From NCBI GenBank assembly GCA_023974075.1, contig CM043792.1:17141373-17205372 (forward strand): a stretch of DNA of 64,000 nucleotides, in the 5' to 3' direction. Position 1 is the stretch's first letter. Every line of letters starts with the position of its first letter. The position numbers were made by a program, and so were the translations under genes. This stretch comes from Chaenocephalus aceratus. Taxonomy: Eukaryota > Chordata > Actinopteri > Perciformes > Channichthyidae. Below, piece by piece: positions 27,258-39,462 of the stretch. The notes under the pieces are model-generated. The model had not been told where the DNA came from, ran no database searches, and worked only from the letters and a program-made list of their open reading frames with translations.

Positions 27258-28184
27258 TCACACTGTATTCAGATTGTACCACTCACGGGACAGGCCCATA
27301 GAGCCAAGCGCTCTGGGTGTGGGTGAAAGATCGCCCCCCCCCGCTTGGGACAGTATGTCCCTGCGTAGTGGGAGCTGCCATGGCTGCCCGCACAGCAGCT
27401 GATATATCTCTGCTAGCCAGTACATAGCTGGCCAGTGCGGAGCTATCAGAATAAGTGTGTGGCGTTGCTCTCTCACTCGAGCCAGAGTTGGAGGTATCAG
27501 AGCCAGGGGTGGAAACGCGTACAGAAGGCCCGGGGGCCAATCGTGCGCAAGTGCATCCACGCCTAACGGTGCATTTAGATCACGCATCGAAAAGAACAGC
27601 TGACACTGAGCGTTGTCTTTCGATGCGAACAGATCCACCGCGGCTCTGCCGTAACGCACCCACAGCTGGCTCACAATCCTTGGATGTAGAGTCCAGTCTG
27701 CATAAAGTGGTGTACCTCTGGACAGTAGATCTGCCCCGAGGCTCATCACTCCCGGTACGTGCGTCGCTCTCAGAGAGAGGAGACGTCTACCTCTCCATAG
27801 GATAAGTTTGCGCGCCAGTGTGTGTAACTGGAGAGAACGCAAACCCCCTTGGCGGTTAATATACGATATTGTGGTCGTATTGTCTGTCCTCACAAGGACG
27901 TGATGTCCCCTGAGGAAAGGCAGACAGCGTCTTAGGGTGAGAAACACCGCTAAAAGCTCTAGGTAATTTATGTGCGCCCGCTGGAGGTCTCTGCTCCAGA
28001 GACCCCTCACCGGGCGACCTTCATAAATACCTCCCCAACCTGTCAGAAATGCGTCCATGGTGACCACTTTCTGTGAAAGGAGAGCACCCATAGGCACACC
28101 TCGTACTAGAAAAGTCGGGTGCAGCCAGTGGCGCAGTGCCATTACGCATTTCACAGTAACCATCACTGTGGTGATGGTCACCAC
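27258..28184 (-). pseudogene. DIRS RNase H domain
   Basis: A 308-codon open frame. The RNase H catalytic acids are visible: Asp in VVTMDAFLTGWGG (about residue 43), Glu in INYLELLAVF (about 75) and Asp in VRTDNTTTISYIN (about 100). The ADLLSRG motif follows. The rest (VDLFASKDNAQCQLFFS, APLGVDALAHDWP, PPTLARVREQ) is the conserved region after RNase H in DIRS elements. It degrades RNA in the RNA:DNA hybrid during cDNA synthesis. The frame is intact through this domain, but the upstream RT lies in another frame, so the original fused polyprotein is broken. Confidence 0.88.
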
Positions 28185-28202
28185 ACTGTGGTGGGTTTAG
28201 TT

Positions 28203-29312
28203 TTAGGGCGGCCAGCGCTGAAACTCCCTCATGTTTAAGCGTCCCAGTCGTACGACCTGGATGGCTGACGCCATGAGCCCCAGTAATCGCAGGCATGATC
28301 TGAAGAGAACATGTTTGCACAGTTGGAAAAGAGCGAGACAAGCTCTGAAAGCTTTCACTCTTTCTGCTGACAAGTGAGCTGAAAAGGGCACCGAGTTCAG
28401 GCGTAAACCCAGGAAGAGTATAGTCTGCGCGGGGCACAACATGCTCTTCTCTGTATTTATTATGAAACCCAGGTTGAGCAGGTGCTTTACGAGGACATTT
28501 GTCTGCATAACAGCCTCCTGCTCCGACTGTGGGAGAAGCAGCCAGTCGTCCAGGTAGGTCGCCAGTCGAATACCCTGTTGTCTTAACGGGGCTATCGCGG
28601 CTTCCGTACATCATACAAACACCCTTGGACTGAGAGACAGACCAAAGGGGAGTACTCTGTATTCATAACAGATCCCCTGAAATGCGAATCTCAGATATTT
28701 CCTGTGTGGGTAATATACTGGGATGTGAAAATACGCATCTTTCAGGTCGACTGATGTAAACCAGTCATTTTGTCGCACGAGCCGCAGCAGAGATGTGTGA
28801 GTGAACATTCTGAACTTATATCTTTTTAGATATTTGTTCAGAGCCCTCAAATCAAGTATTGGCCGAATTCCGTTCCCTCCCCGTTTGGGAACGAGGAAGT
28901 ACTTGGAATAGAAGCCGCCCTGACTCTGCTCGGCGGGTACAATAGATATAGCCCTCTTTTCTAGGAGTGAGATAATCTCTTTCTCCAGAATGAGGGCTGA
29001 CTCTCCTCGGGCCTGCGAGTGCAGAATGCCCGAGAAGCGAGGAGGGGTGACAGCGAATTGGAGTCTGTAGCCCCGTGTTACTGTCTTGAAAACCCAAGCA
29101 GATGATGTGAGCATCTTCCACTGCATGCTCCTCTCTGAGTCTCTATTTGTTGTGTTATGGGGCCCTCTAGTTTCTGAACACAGTGGTGCCCCTTTTCGAC
29201 AATACCCACCGACACTGCGCATGCGCGTGATGGTGGTGCCTTCACAACCCCAGCCGGCACTGCGCATGCGCGTGGCGGTGGTGCCCTTAAAGCCCCAGCC
29301 GGCACTGTGCAT
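28203..29312 (-). pseudogene. DIRS reverse transcriptase
   Basis: The first frame (29312-28611) carries EKEIISLLEKRAI, GFYSKYFLVPKRGG, RPILDLRALNKYLK, FTSVDLKDAYFHIPV (first catalytic Asp) and YRVLPFGLSLSPRVFV. The frame then shifts near 28611. In the continuation the YLDDWLLLPQSEQEAV motif (second and third catalytic Asp) is readable at about 28558-28511, followed by LLNLGFIINTEKS and FLGLRLNS down to 28203. All RT catalytic residues are present, but on different frames. A short tandem-repeat-rich segment precedes the domain (29200-29345). Confidence 0.9.
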
Positions 29313-29340
29313 GCGCGTGGCGGTGGTGCCTTCACAGACC
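29205..29340. repeat. Tandem repeat, ~46 bp x 3, inside DIRS
   Basis: Three units of CACTGCGCATGCGCGTGR...GGTGGTGCC differ at a few positions. In the element's frame they encode a short repeat (PPPRACTVPAGAL-like). Confidence 0.85.
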
Positions 29341-29607
29341 CGCCAGTAATCCGCCTTTTGAGAGATGCCGTAGTTGCTCTCAGAAGGGGAACAATTGACG
29401 GGCTGTTTATTGGTTTTATTGATTTTCTTTTCATTTTTTTGAACTGCGCCCTCGGCCTGAAGCCTGGATGCGTCAGCGGCAAATGTTTTATAACAAAAGA
29501 ATCAACCAATGTGTGACATGTGTTTGTGCGGACTTGAGGATGGTGTTGAGGCATCTCTCGAGGCGGCAGGAACACATTCAGAGCTGGGGAATGAACTTCC
29601 AGCTCTG

Positions 29608-30672
29608 TCACAGAGGGGAGAAGGAGGGGCTGTCACGCCGCTCGCTTCTTCTTCCTCGACTGCTGGCCGAAATTCTGGGTTGGCTGCGCCTGAGCTGCAG
29701 CCGGAACCGGAGATTTTCTAGGCCAGCTTGCCCTTGTCTCCAGCCTGGGCTGGGGACTCGGGGCGGGCTGCGACCTCTGCGTCGTCGGTGCTTTAAACCG
29801 AGCAGAGTTCGAGGCAGCTTGGGCGAAGGACTGCTGCTGCGAAGGACTGCTGCTGCGAAGGACTGCTGCTGCGAAGGACTGCTGCTGCGAAGGCAGCGGC
29901 TGGACCCTTCGAGGGAGGCAGAGGTGGAGTGCCTCGTCCTCCTTCTTCTTCGTCTCACACCTCCTTTGCATGGAGGCGAGAGCGGAGCCGAACATTCCCT
30001 CGGGAACGATGGGCATGTCAAGCACATCCTCCTTTTCCCGGTCTGAGAGGTTGGTGAGGTTGAGCCATCTCGCTCTTTCCTGCACCACCATGATCCCCAT
30101 TACCTTGCCCGTGGCCTGGACGGCGCAGCGTTGGACACAGAGACAAATGTCCGTGACCGCTGCCATCTCATCCAGAGTGGCTGCCCCGGGTTACCCGACA
30201 GGTCCTCGCATAGCTCCGCTTGGTAAGCGGTTAGCAGCGAGGACACATTCAGGGCCCTGGCGGACAACGCTGCAGCTTTGTAGGACTTTTCAGTCATTGT
30301 CGACTGAAAACGGTTTGACTTTGCTGGCAGCGTGGGGTTCCTGCTCGGTGACGGACCCACCTTCGGCAGGAGGTGGGCCGCAACCCGCGGTTCCATGGGC
30401 GGTATGCGGAGCAGGCCGAGCTTCTCCATTCCGTCACAGTCTAGGGAGGAGGCACCCTGGATTGGGACCTTGTTGCTGAAGGGCCGGTCTCTCCACGAGA
30501 CCGACACCTCATCCAACATCTCCGGGAAGACCGGAAGGAGTTGCCTCTTTTTCCCCGCTGCTTGGGGAAGATGTTTTCCCTCGTAGCGGGACCTGGAGGT
30601 CTCCTTGGCCATTTCAGGCCACGGGACGTTGAGTCTGGCCGCAGCGCATTTACACACGGCCTGCAGGTCCAT
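29608..30672 (-). pseudogene. DIRS gag-like protein, C-terminal part (two frames)
   Basis: The 30672-30100 frame has the gag-like segments PVFPEMLDEVSVSWRDRPFS and MEKLGLLRIPPMEPRVAAHL. The 30166-29633 frame continues with TEKEDVLDMP-like residues and a Ser/Gln-rich repeat. The two overlap around 30100-30166 and are joined by a frameshift. Fish DIRS gag proteins have the same order. Function in particle assembly is by family inference. Confidence 0.7.
29823..29893. repeat. Tandem repeat, 18 bp x 4, in the gag region
   Basis: GAAGGACTGCTGCTGC is repeated four times and encodes a QQQSFAAAVLRSSS-like stretch on the minus strand. Confidence 0.9.
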
Positions 30673-31249
30673 GCTCAGACCGGCAGAGAGCAGCCCTCAC
30701 TCCAGGCTTTGCAGCCTGAGCCGATGACATGAAGGTGTCCTCTTCCTGTTCATCCAACTTGGACAGGAGGAACGCCAAGGCGTCCTCTTCTTCGTCCTCC
30801 TCGTAGTCCAGCTCGAGGAAATCCTCCACGGGTGAGACCATGGTGAGGTCTAACCGGGAGCCCCAGCTTGGTAAAGCGTGGGGACCCATTCCCGCGTGTC
30901 TTGCCGTCACCGGGTCCCGGCCTGCCAGGGCGCGGGATTCCGGTTCTGTAGCCATCGCAGATAATGAGCCCCAGACCGACACGGAGAGGGGTTCACTCTC
31001 TGTGGCGGACGCCCCCGTGTCTTGACTGCCGGCCGGCGGGTCAGTGGACATGGGGGGGTCCTGCTCCGACAGGCTAGCTTGTCGTGCTAACCGTCGGCGG
31101 AGGCTCTTTACGGTGAAGCGGACACAATGTCCGCACGAGCCGGGGTTGTCGATAGCGCCTCGGGCGTGTTCCAGCCCGGGGCAGGACGAGCAGACCTGGT
31201 GTGTGTCTGCGCCCGAGATCTTCAACCCGCAGCCGCAGAGTCGAGCCAC
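30650..31249 (-). CDS. DIRS gag-like protein, N-terminal part
   Basis: A 199-codon open frame begins MARLCGCGLKISGADTHQVC and has a Cys/His cluster in its first 45 residues (CGCG, CSSC, HA, CGHC), the pattern seen at the start of fish DIRS gag proteins. A long acidic stretch (LELDYEEDEEEDALAFLLSK) follows. The frame stops at 30650 and the rest of gag continues in another frame, so the protein is truncated. The Cys cluster probably binds zinc, by analogy. Confidence 0.75.
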   Translation of the reverse strand: MARLCGCGLKISGADTHQVCSSCPGLEHARGAIDNPGSCGHCVRFTVKSLRRRLARQASLSEQDPPMSTDPPAGSQDTGASATESEPLSVSVWGSLSAMATEPESRALAGRDPVTARHAGMGPHALPSWGSRLDLTMVSPVEDFLELDYEEDEEEDALAFLLSKLDEQEEDTFMSSAQAAKPGVRAALCRSEHGPAGRV

Positions 31250-31734
31250 CGAGTCGAGCCACCGAGTCCCTGACTCCTCTGGTGTGAGGGAGAGGGGTGT
31301 CCATCTTGTTCGCCTCGTGGCGTGGAGAGGGCCCGCTCTCGACAGGTAGGATGGGAGAAAAAGATGTTACCACCTTGTCCTTAATCCGGAGAAAAGGACG
31401 GTGTGGGTCTTTTATTCCTGGAGAATACTGACTGGTGTGACAGTATGCTCTTTAAATACTTTCTTCCTCCGTAGAGAGGAGAAAAGGAAAAACGTCCTCG
31501 CTACCGTGGTGTCGATAGAGAGGGAGCGAGCTAGCAACAGGTGTGCTGCTAGCTTAAAAAATCAGACCTTCCTTACTTTCTCGGGGAGAGAAGGGCGAGG
31601 TCGATTTTAATACTAACTGCGTTAGTACTACCGTCTTCCTGCGAAGCAGAAGGAGTAGCCGGCGAGCGCCCGTCGACCGAAATGGGTATTTGGGTTCAGT
31701 CTGTGGACCGTTAAGCTTGTCCGGCTACTGTAGA

Positions 31735-31935
31735 GATGTGCTCTGAAGCGAGAAGAGGTGTTTGAATGACGCATGCGTTGTGGCGCAAGCTACTTATAGG
31801 GGGTGAATTCCCTGACGCTGACGTCAAGATCACCAGCCAATCAGGATTGGCGTAATGAGATTGATGCTTCTGTTTTCTCTGCGATGAGGCGCATCCCATA
31901 GTGAGACATCGAACGGAGTGTTATGAATGAGAACT
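31735..31935 (-). promoter_or_regulatory. DIRS right terminal repeat with promoter
   Basis: Reading on the minus strand toward the gag gene, the order is CCAAT motif (31837-31841 inverse), CRE TGACGTCA (31819-31826) and CTATAAGTA (31791-31799), followed by the transcribed region. It is the promoter that would drive the element. The same block occurs inverted at the left end. Confidence 0.65.
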
Positions 31936-31940
31936 ATGAA

Positions 31941-32050
31941 TGGTAAATTAGACTTGGATTTCTATAGTGCCTTGAGTCTAGAGACCACTCAAATCGCTTT
32001 CACCGCTTAACAACATTTATCCATTCACACACACTTATGCTATGAGCAGG
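31941..32050. repeat. Common teleost dispersed repeat
   Basis: AATGGTAAATTAGACTTGGA followed by ACCACTCAAATCGCTTTCACCG and CATTCACACACAC is a recurrent fish sequence type. Boundaries are uncertain. Confidence 0.5.
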
Positions 32051-32379
32051 GCTGCCATGCAATATGCAGAATGAACTGAAGGACCTACTCTAATGCTCAT
32101 TCACAAATCTGGCTATCTTCTGATTAATGGAGAACGATGTATACCTTCATGAGCAACAGTCGCACCAGTTTATTCAACACAGTGAATTCAAACATCCGCA
32201 AAAAAGGCAAATTCTTTATAATGTGCCACTCTGTATACTGTAACCATTTTTTCCCCAGGAACAATGTTTAGCTAGCATGAAATAAACTCAACACTTCCGC
32301 AACAACAGCAAGTGATCTTTGTTTACAGTAGATAGACAAAAAAGAAAAGCAATTACTAGTCATAATTATTGGTCAGCCT

Positions 32380-35257
32380 GTCCTCCTACAAAAAACGACC
32401 ATATAGGTCGATTGTTCAGCAGCTAAATACGACCCAGAGTCACGTTTTAAAGTGTAGCACCTCTAGTGGTCGTGTAAGAAACAACATGCTCCTGTCGATT
32501 GCAAACGCTCCGGAGGGTCGTTTATTCACAAATAACCCTCTCTGGAAAATCCTAAATTGTGGAATAGTTTGGCCATTAAAATGCTTTTTTATTAGATTTC
32601 TAGCGAGAAGTGTATATTGTACTTTTATAATCTACGTCCAGTGGATGTGTAGGATCTACAGTTTGATAGATATACGAAGATGATTTGAGGTCTCGCCAGG
32701 AGAACGTGTACTGTATATGGGGCAACTTCCATGTAAAGTTAGCGTGGGTGAAAACAGTATTTCCGGTCTCGAAGTTTTCATAATAAAACCGGAAGTATTC
32801 CCCACACTGTCAAATGATTACACAGTGATATCTCCATTACTCATCCACTAAAAAACATCAGTTTATCCTTGTTAATTACACAATATTGATTGGTTTAAAT
32901 TGTGTTTAAATGCTTTTGTGTTTTTAACCTTCGATTCGGAGAAACAAATAGTTTTTTCGGAGTTTAGACACTACAGAGTTTCCGAAGACACTACACTACC
33001 CAGAATCCCCAGCTATCGTTTGGGACTACAACATCCGCCTTGCTTTACAAACCCCGTGATTAGCCCTCAAGCTCTGTGATTGGATATTGGAGTGGCAGTG
33101 CGACAAGGTTACGCTGTCAAACAGCTCTTTGAAATGGAATGGAACCACGCCAGACTATCCAAAACTGGACTTGGACGGGTCCAGCCCGGCCCTCCCCCCC
33201 AGAATTACACTTGTTGGCTATTGTGTGTTTCGCAACATGTTCTATGGCACGTCTCTACTGGGAAATGTAGTTTTAAAAGACGTTTTCGTATTTCCCACAA
33301 TTAGAAGTTGCCAGTATTAAACTGTATACATCCCTGGAGGTTTAGGGGATACGAAACACATTGGTGTTATCAAATTTAAAACATATAATTAATACATGGG
33401 TGAAAATTGCTTGTGTCCATAATGGGCAGCATTAATACCACATGACAGCTAAGGTCAGAAGAGCTTTATTTAACAGCTGGTCTTATGTCTGTGACCCCTC
33501 CTGTTGTTAATTGATAAGCCTGAAACATGCACTTGTCAAGGTTCAGATGCACATTTAGCAAATATGGCAGTAGCCATCGATCATCTTAAGTTAAGATACT
33601 TTATTGATCCCAAGTTGGGAAATGTTTTTGTTACAGCAGCATGTACTACTTTGTTCTACTCCACTACAATTCAGAGGTTAACCTGGTATTTTTACTCTAC
33701 TACATTTATTTTTGTTACTTTGCAGATTCTGATTAATGATGTGAAATATAAACAACCCTTAAATCAGACTTTAGTTACACCTGAGTAAAATTCAGCCTTA
33801 TCAGTTTGTCTGTTTTGCACATCCTCCTGTTAATATCTTTGGACGTCCTGCACTAAACTGTTTTATTGTAGAGATCACTACAGTATCTTCTTGATATTTT
33901 CCATTCTATATTTCTATCATTGACCCCTATTTTGTATGTAGGCTACTCTTAATATTTAAATGTTTTCATCAAATATAACTTATTAAATAACGTGCTTTAA
34001 ACACTAGGAGGTGCGGTTTAGACCAGTGGTCTAGTTAATAAAACATAATAATATCGTACATAATATGACTATAAACTTTATTGTGAAATTAAAACAGAAC
34101 GTTAAAGGAAAATACAGTTTCAGTCTCTCGATGTGAATCTTATGCATTGTACTATGAACCTGTATAGACCTGTAACAGTCAACTGCATGAGGAGTTGGAA
34201 AGGTAGTTCAGAAAATCAGTAATATCTTTAAAAACTACAAAAAACTCCCTTTCTATCAGCTGTGCACCGTTATGGTGTAAATTCAGACTATCTACTAATT
34301 GGATCAAATATAAAAGTCAGCCGAATTAGTGTTGATACTGCAAGGAGACGTATTGTGTGAAAAGAAATGGAAGATGTTGTTTAATTGTTGATATATTTAT
34401 GGTCCACGTCACGTATTCAGTTTTGGCGGCATCTCTTCCAGTTTGTCAAAAGGTCTTCTGATCAGGGCTCTATAAATACATATCTAGGGCAGATATGTAA
34501 TATTTAATGCAGCCGAACCGTGTATTGCAATGCCGTTATGTGATGACTTTCAAAGAGAAAAGCAAGAACACTCGGAATAAAGTATTATTATTTTTTTTTT
34601 TAATGTTTTCCGATTTCATATCACATATCCCGACGTGCATTGCGGCGTGATTTTAGCCTATCAAAACCTCTGAAAACAGAAATGTGTCTCTCAGAATCGA
34701 AAGAGAAAAACCTATGGGAAAAACACAAAAGCATTGTACACAATTTAAACCAATTAATGTCGTATAATTAACTAGGATAAACTGATGTTTTTTAGTGGAT
34801 GAGTAGTGCAGATATCACTGTTAAATCATTTGATCATTGGTTTTATTATGAAAACGGCGAGACCGGAAATACTGTTTTCAACCCGTAACTTTACATGGAA
34901 GCTTGCTGCATATTCACGTTCTCCTGACGAAACCTCAAATCATCTTCGTAATATCTATCAAACTATAGATCCTACATATCGACTGGACGTGGATTCTAAA
35001 AGTACAATATATACTTCTCGCTAGAAATCTAATCATAAAGCGTTTTAATGGCCAAACTATCCTACAATTTAGGATTTTACAGAGAGGGTTATTTGTGAAT
35101 AAACAACCCTCTGTAACGTTTGCATTGAACGGGAGCACTTGAGGCCGACAATTTTAAAACGTAATTATAGGTCGTATTAAGCGCTTGAACAAACGACATA
35201 TTTGGTCGTAATAAGGGCTTAAACAATCGACCCATTTGGTCGTATGAGTTGGAGGAC
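32380..35257 (+). mobile_element. Large palindromic-armed element, copy 1 (GTCCTCC arms)
   Basis: The left arm (32380 to about 33000) and the right arm (about 34620-35257) are inverted copies of roughly 600 bp. The outermost bases are GTCCTCC and, 25-60 bp in, ACGACC/GGTCG motifs recur. The core (about 33080-34560) matches the core of the element at 44440-47458 in the same orientation. No open frame of note and no recognisable protein. A small LINE tail is inserted near 33590. No clear target duplication was found. Confidence 0.7.
33588..33645 (-). repeat. LINE 3' tail fragment
   Basis: AGATACTTTATTGATCCC...TTGTTACAGCAGCA is the inverse of the 3' end of the LINE at 40960-41015 (...CAATAAAGTA). 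It interrupts the shared core of copy 1, because the corresponding core of the 44.4-kb element lacks it. Confidence 0.75.
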
Positions 35258-36496
35258 TTGTTGTTCTTGGTGCAAGTGGCAGGGCAGCCCTGCAGATGTC
35301 AGAGTAAAGTTAGATTGAAGTTTGATTTACAACCACTGGACTTTTATTTCTCGGTTTGATAGCATCAGATACTGTCAGCAGATGGTTTGCTGCTCCCTCA
35401 CCTGACGGAAAAGCCCAGTGGATCACACAGATATAATAGAATCGGAGGGATGAAACCCTCTTTATTGTTCACACAGCACATAGAGTGAAATGTGTTCTCT
35501 GCTTTCAACCCATCCTAGTACTAGGAGCAGTGGGCAGCTATTGTACAGCGCCCGGGGATCAATGGGAGTGGGGGGTGGGGGGGCTCTCCGGTGCCTTGCT
35601 CAAGGGCACCACGGCAGGGCCCAGGAGGTGCACTGGGACTTCTCCAGCTAAAGCACAGCAGCATCTTAGCATCAAAAATACTGTCAATGTTTTACTTTCC
35701 TTCCTTAGATTAAATCATAGTGTACTGTAATCTGTTATCATTTCGAACAGATGCTGTAGGACCCACTCAATGATGTTTGTATTTTAATAAGGTATTGTAC
35801 AGTAGCTAGTACATAAGAAAAACAACTTTTCAGGAACTCAAGGGCAGAGAAACCATCTGCTTGTTCTCGTGTGCTCTCACACATAATGCAACTCAACGCT
35901 TCAGTTTTGTTCCTTATAATCACTACTTTACTGCAAGTTGTTCCATTGAAGACATTTTGTTTGTGAATATGTGATTTAATCAAATTAATGATGAATGAAG
36001 ATATATTAGACTCCACTCTTCTTTGTTTGTGTTGTCTTTGTCAAGGTATTTAATGACATCAGTTGTTTATTGTATTTAAAATAAAAATGTTCTATTATCA
36101 GGCAACACAAGAGCACAGCACATACTGTATGATCACTCACTCACTGGTGCTCATTATTCTTTGTTGTTCACCCACTTCAGAGGACAAATCGATTTTTAAG
36201 GGAAGACTTCAGGGCAGAGTGCTATGCACAACACAAAGCTACACAAGCAAGAATCATAAAGCTAAAGCTAATGCTAAAGCATGATGGGCAGCTGATGATG
36301 ACAAGAGATAAGAGAACAGGGGTCAAAGGTTTTACAACTCTTCTGAGCACAATGAATATGTTTATTTAATTTCATTGCAATCGATTCGGCTGTTGAATAA
36401 TTTCAATAAAAAACTAACATTTGCGCTTGTATAGTCAGGGGATCCTGTCGTAACGATGAAAACATTTGAAAGGTAAATGTTTGTATCAGTTATGGT
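35258..36496. other. Mostly unassigned; contains a common fish repeat
   Basis: At 35440-35640 there is the recurrent teleost block ATAGAGTGAAATG...AACCCATCCTAGT...GCGCCCGGGG...CTTGCTCAAGGGCACC. The remainder shows no coding content. Confidence 0.5.
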
Positions 36497-36671
36497 CAGT
36501 GTTGTGCTAGTTACTGAAAACCAGTAACTAGTTACCATTACTAGTTACTTCATTTCAAAAGTAACTCAGTTACTTTACTGATTACTTACACCAAAAAGTA
36601 ATGCGTTACTGTGAAAAGTAACGTTTTAGTTACTTAAAAAAAGGGCTCCCATTATATTAATGCCCTTATAG
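36497..36671. mobile_element. hAT-like MITE fragment rich in AGTAACTAGTTAC
   Basis: CAGTGTTG followed by repeated AGTTACT/AGTAACT words is a well-known fish hAT-type terminus. Only the left part is visible before the next element begins at 36672. Confidence 0.6.
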
Positions 36672-38925
36672 CAACCCAGTCTCACGGCATTTCGTGTTCA
36701 CCAACACGATTTTTAATCTATTGATTCGTGTTCACCAACACGATTTGCCCCTTTTTTTCGTGTTGCACAGCACGATTTTAAAAGCAATGTATTTCTACTG
36801 GTAATGTGTTTCGTGCCTGCAGGCTGCAGCACGTCTTTTTCTCCGGTCGGGTCGTGGAAGACCGGAAGCTGTGTGGTTCATAAAAACATGTTCTTACTCA
36901 ATATCAAGCCACAGTTATTGCTTTTATTTTAAATCGTATAATTTCGGACTTTTGTTGTCGTCTGTGAGGAAAATAAATGGGGCTCAGAGCCTCAGGATAC
37001 TGAAATCTGTATTTTTTTAAATCTTTTTTTCCTTCTAATTTGTTATTCTTTTCAAAATAACACACTGTTATTTACTCACCAATAACACACAATTATCCTT
37101 GCTTTTATTTATTGGTTTAATTCCATAATCTCGGGCTTTTTTGGCGTCCATCAGGAACTGAATTTCAAAATAAATATAACCGGAAACAGACGTAGGCATT
37201 TCGAGCGATTACCCAAGATCCTCAGCTATGGTTTTAAGCTCGCTGATTGGATGTGTTAGCCGCAATGCATGCTGGGATTTGGTGTTTATATTATATGAAA
37301 TCCGGAAAACATTTTAAAAGTATAAAATAATACTTAATTCCGAGTGCTCTTGCTTTTCTCTTTGAAAGTCATCACATAACGGCATTGTAATACACGGTTC
37401 GGCTGCATTACATATTACAGATCTGCCGTAGTTCTTTATTTAGAGTGCCCTGATGAGAAGACCTTTGGAAAAACTGGAAGAAATGGCGCCGAAACTGAAT
37501 ACTTGACGTGGATCATAAATATATCAACAATTAAACAACATCTTCAATTTCTCTTCACACAATACGTCTCCTTGCAGTATCAACACTAATTCGGCTGACT
37601 TTTACATTTGATCTAATTCATAGATAGGTTATATTTACACCATAATGGTGCACAGCTGATAGAAAAGGACTGTAGTTTTCAAAGATATTACTGATTTTCT
37701 TTGAATGTAAGAATGTAAATACTGAGTCTGAAATAGTATAGCAATATGCTGTAAAATGATGTGAAAGCATGCATAAAACTATACATCTTCAGATGTTGTA
37801 CATACACACTAATAATACAAAGTTATTATGGCTGTGTGCACCTTGTGTGCACCTCCTAGTGGTTAAAGCACGTTATTGAATTATTGTTTTTATGTGTTAT
37901 ATTTGATTAAAAACATATTAAGAGTACATACTTTCATAGGGGGAAAGTATAAATATAGAAATATAGAATATAAAAAATCAAGAAGATACTATAAGTGATC
38001 TCTACAATACAACAGTTTAGTGCAGGATGTACACAGATATTAATAGGAGGAGGTGCAAAACAGAAAAACGGATTAACCTTTATTTAAACATTAAATATTA
38101 AATATTATGCCTGACAAAGTAATTAACGTCTAATATATTGCTTTCCTGCAATGTTAACTATGTTGAAGCACTTATTTTAACTGATATTATACACATTAAT
38201 TATACTCTTATGTATGTAGATAGAATAAGAAATGTGCAGAATATGACAGTTTAATGGTGGAGGTACACACATATTGATAAATGTCTTGTAATGCACTGTT
38301 GAGGAACCTGTGACCCAAGTTTTTCATTCATTGCATAACTACACCGTAGTTGTGTATGATATGTCAATAAACCTTTGAAAATCTTGAAAGGGATGTGCAA
38401 AATAGCCATAATATACAGTCTTTAATTAACTATTAGTAGAGAATAACGAGTAATGAATATACTTTATTACTTGTTTCCATTCATGTCAATTGCAGATACA
38501 TGTTTAGTCTTCTCAAGCACCAACTATCAAATATCTCTCCTGATTGTTGGCACTTGACAATCACCTTACCTGAATTTGACTCAGGTGTAACTAAAGTCTG
38601 ATTTAAGGGTTGTTTATATTTCACATAATTAATCAGAATCTGCAAAGTAACTCAAATAAATGCAGTGGAGTAAAAATACCAGGTTAACCTTAAAGGAATG
38701 GTCCACTCATTAGATAATTATTCAAAACTTCAGTATTTAGTGAAACGTTATGTTTAAACCATACCCTGAAGAAATCAGCGATATTCCCCGGTAAATAATG
38801 ATTTTATAGCTCTTTTTTATCAAGACCTGTATATTCCGTCTGGCCGCCGCCATGTTTGCCATTTTCAGTAGTCACGTGATGGTCGTGACGTCATCCATGC
38901 GTTCACTTTGTCAACACACGGAAAC

Positions 38926-39024
38926 ATGGTGGAGTATTTCAGTTCGGACTCGTCAGCAGAGGAACAAGTTTTGACCAATGTGAAGAGATTGGATGGCGGA
39001 ATTCATCCATACATATCAGTATGA
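38926..39024 (+). CDS. Short acidic ORF of the Kolobok element
   Basis: 32 codons start MVEYFSSDSSAEEQVL and end LDGGIHPYISV. It resembles the N-terminus of the second protein that accompanies THAP transposases in some fish Kolobok elements. It is followed at once by a stop and so is truncated. An E-box CACGTG and a TGACGTCA motif lie within 60 bp upstream. The identity is tentative. Confidence 0.4.
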   Translation: MVEYFSSDSSAEEQVLTNVKRLDGGIHPYISV

Positions 39025-39462
39025 CAATACGACACCCTCTGTCCTTAGACCCTCACATCGTACAAGGAAAAACTTCCGAAGAAAACCCACAGTTTAAAGG
39101 GAACATGGGAGAAACCTCAGGGAGAGCAACAGAGGAGGGATCCCTCTCCCAGGACGGACAGACGTGCAATAGATGCCGTGTGTAAATTGAAAAGATAATA
39201 CATTTGCAACATAGGTAGTCCAAATGTTTGGAAATGCATGTGTGTATAATGGGAAGATGATATAAGATACTATATGTATGCATGTAGTACCACCCTTGCT
39301 AGCGATTCCCTCTCTAGTTTAGCATACTCAGCTTCGTTGTCCCTGGCCATAGAATCACGATTTTATGGGGCCGGAAAAAACTGGGGTAAAATACACACTA
39401 GCCGGTACTACGCTATATGGAAAGGCCACCAAAAACTGTCCTGGCCTGGACGCTAAAGGACG

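Larger units (their letters stand above)
26255..31935 (-). mobile_element. DIRS-type tyrosine-recombinase retrotransposon
   Basis: About 5.7 kb in minus orientation. Order from the right is an inverted terminal repeat with promoter, gag-like region, RT, RNase H, a tyrosine recombinase C-terminus, then the left inverted terminus. Roughly 180 bp at 26300-26480 are the inverse of 31735-31905, and a 45-bp block CATAACACTCCGTTCGATG is present near 26565 and again inverted at the right end. DIRS elements have such inverted ends and an internal complementary region instead of LTRs, and insert by recombinase and not by an integrase. Several frameshifts and loss of the region between RNase H and the recombinase C-terminus make this copy defective. 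Confidence 0.92.

Noticed and set aside
29468..30046. 192-codon plus-strand frame
   Set aside because: Antisense of the DIRS gag and RT region, with a tandem repeat producing LLLRRTAAAKDCCCE-like text.
32369..32683. 104-codon frame in the copy-1 arm
   Set aside because: The inverted arm carries a similar frame only in part and with different stops; no domain is visible.
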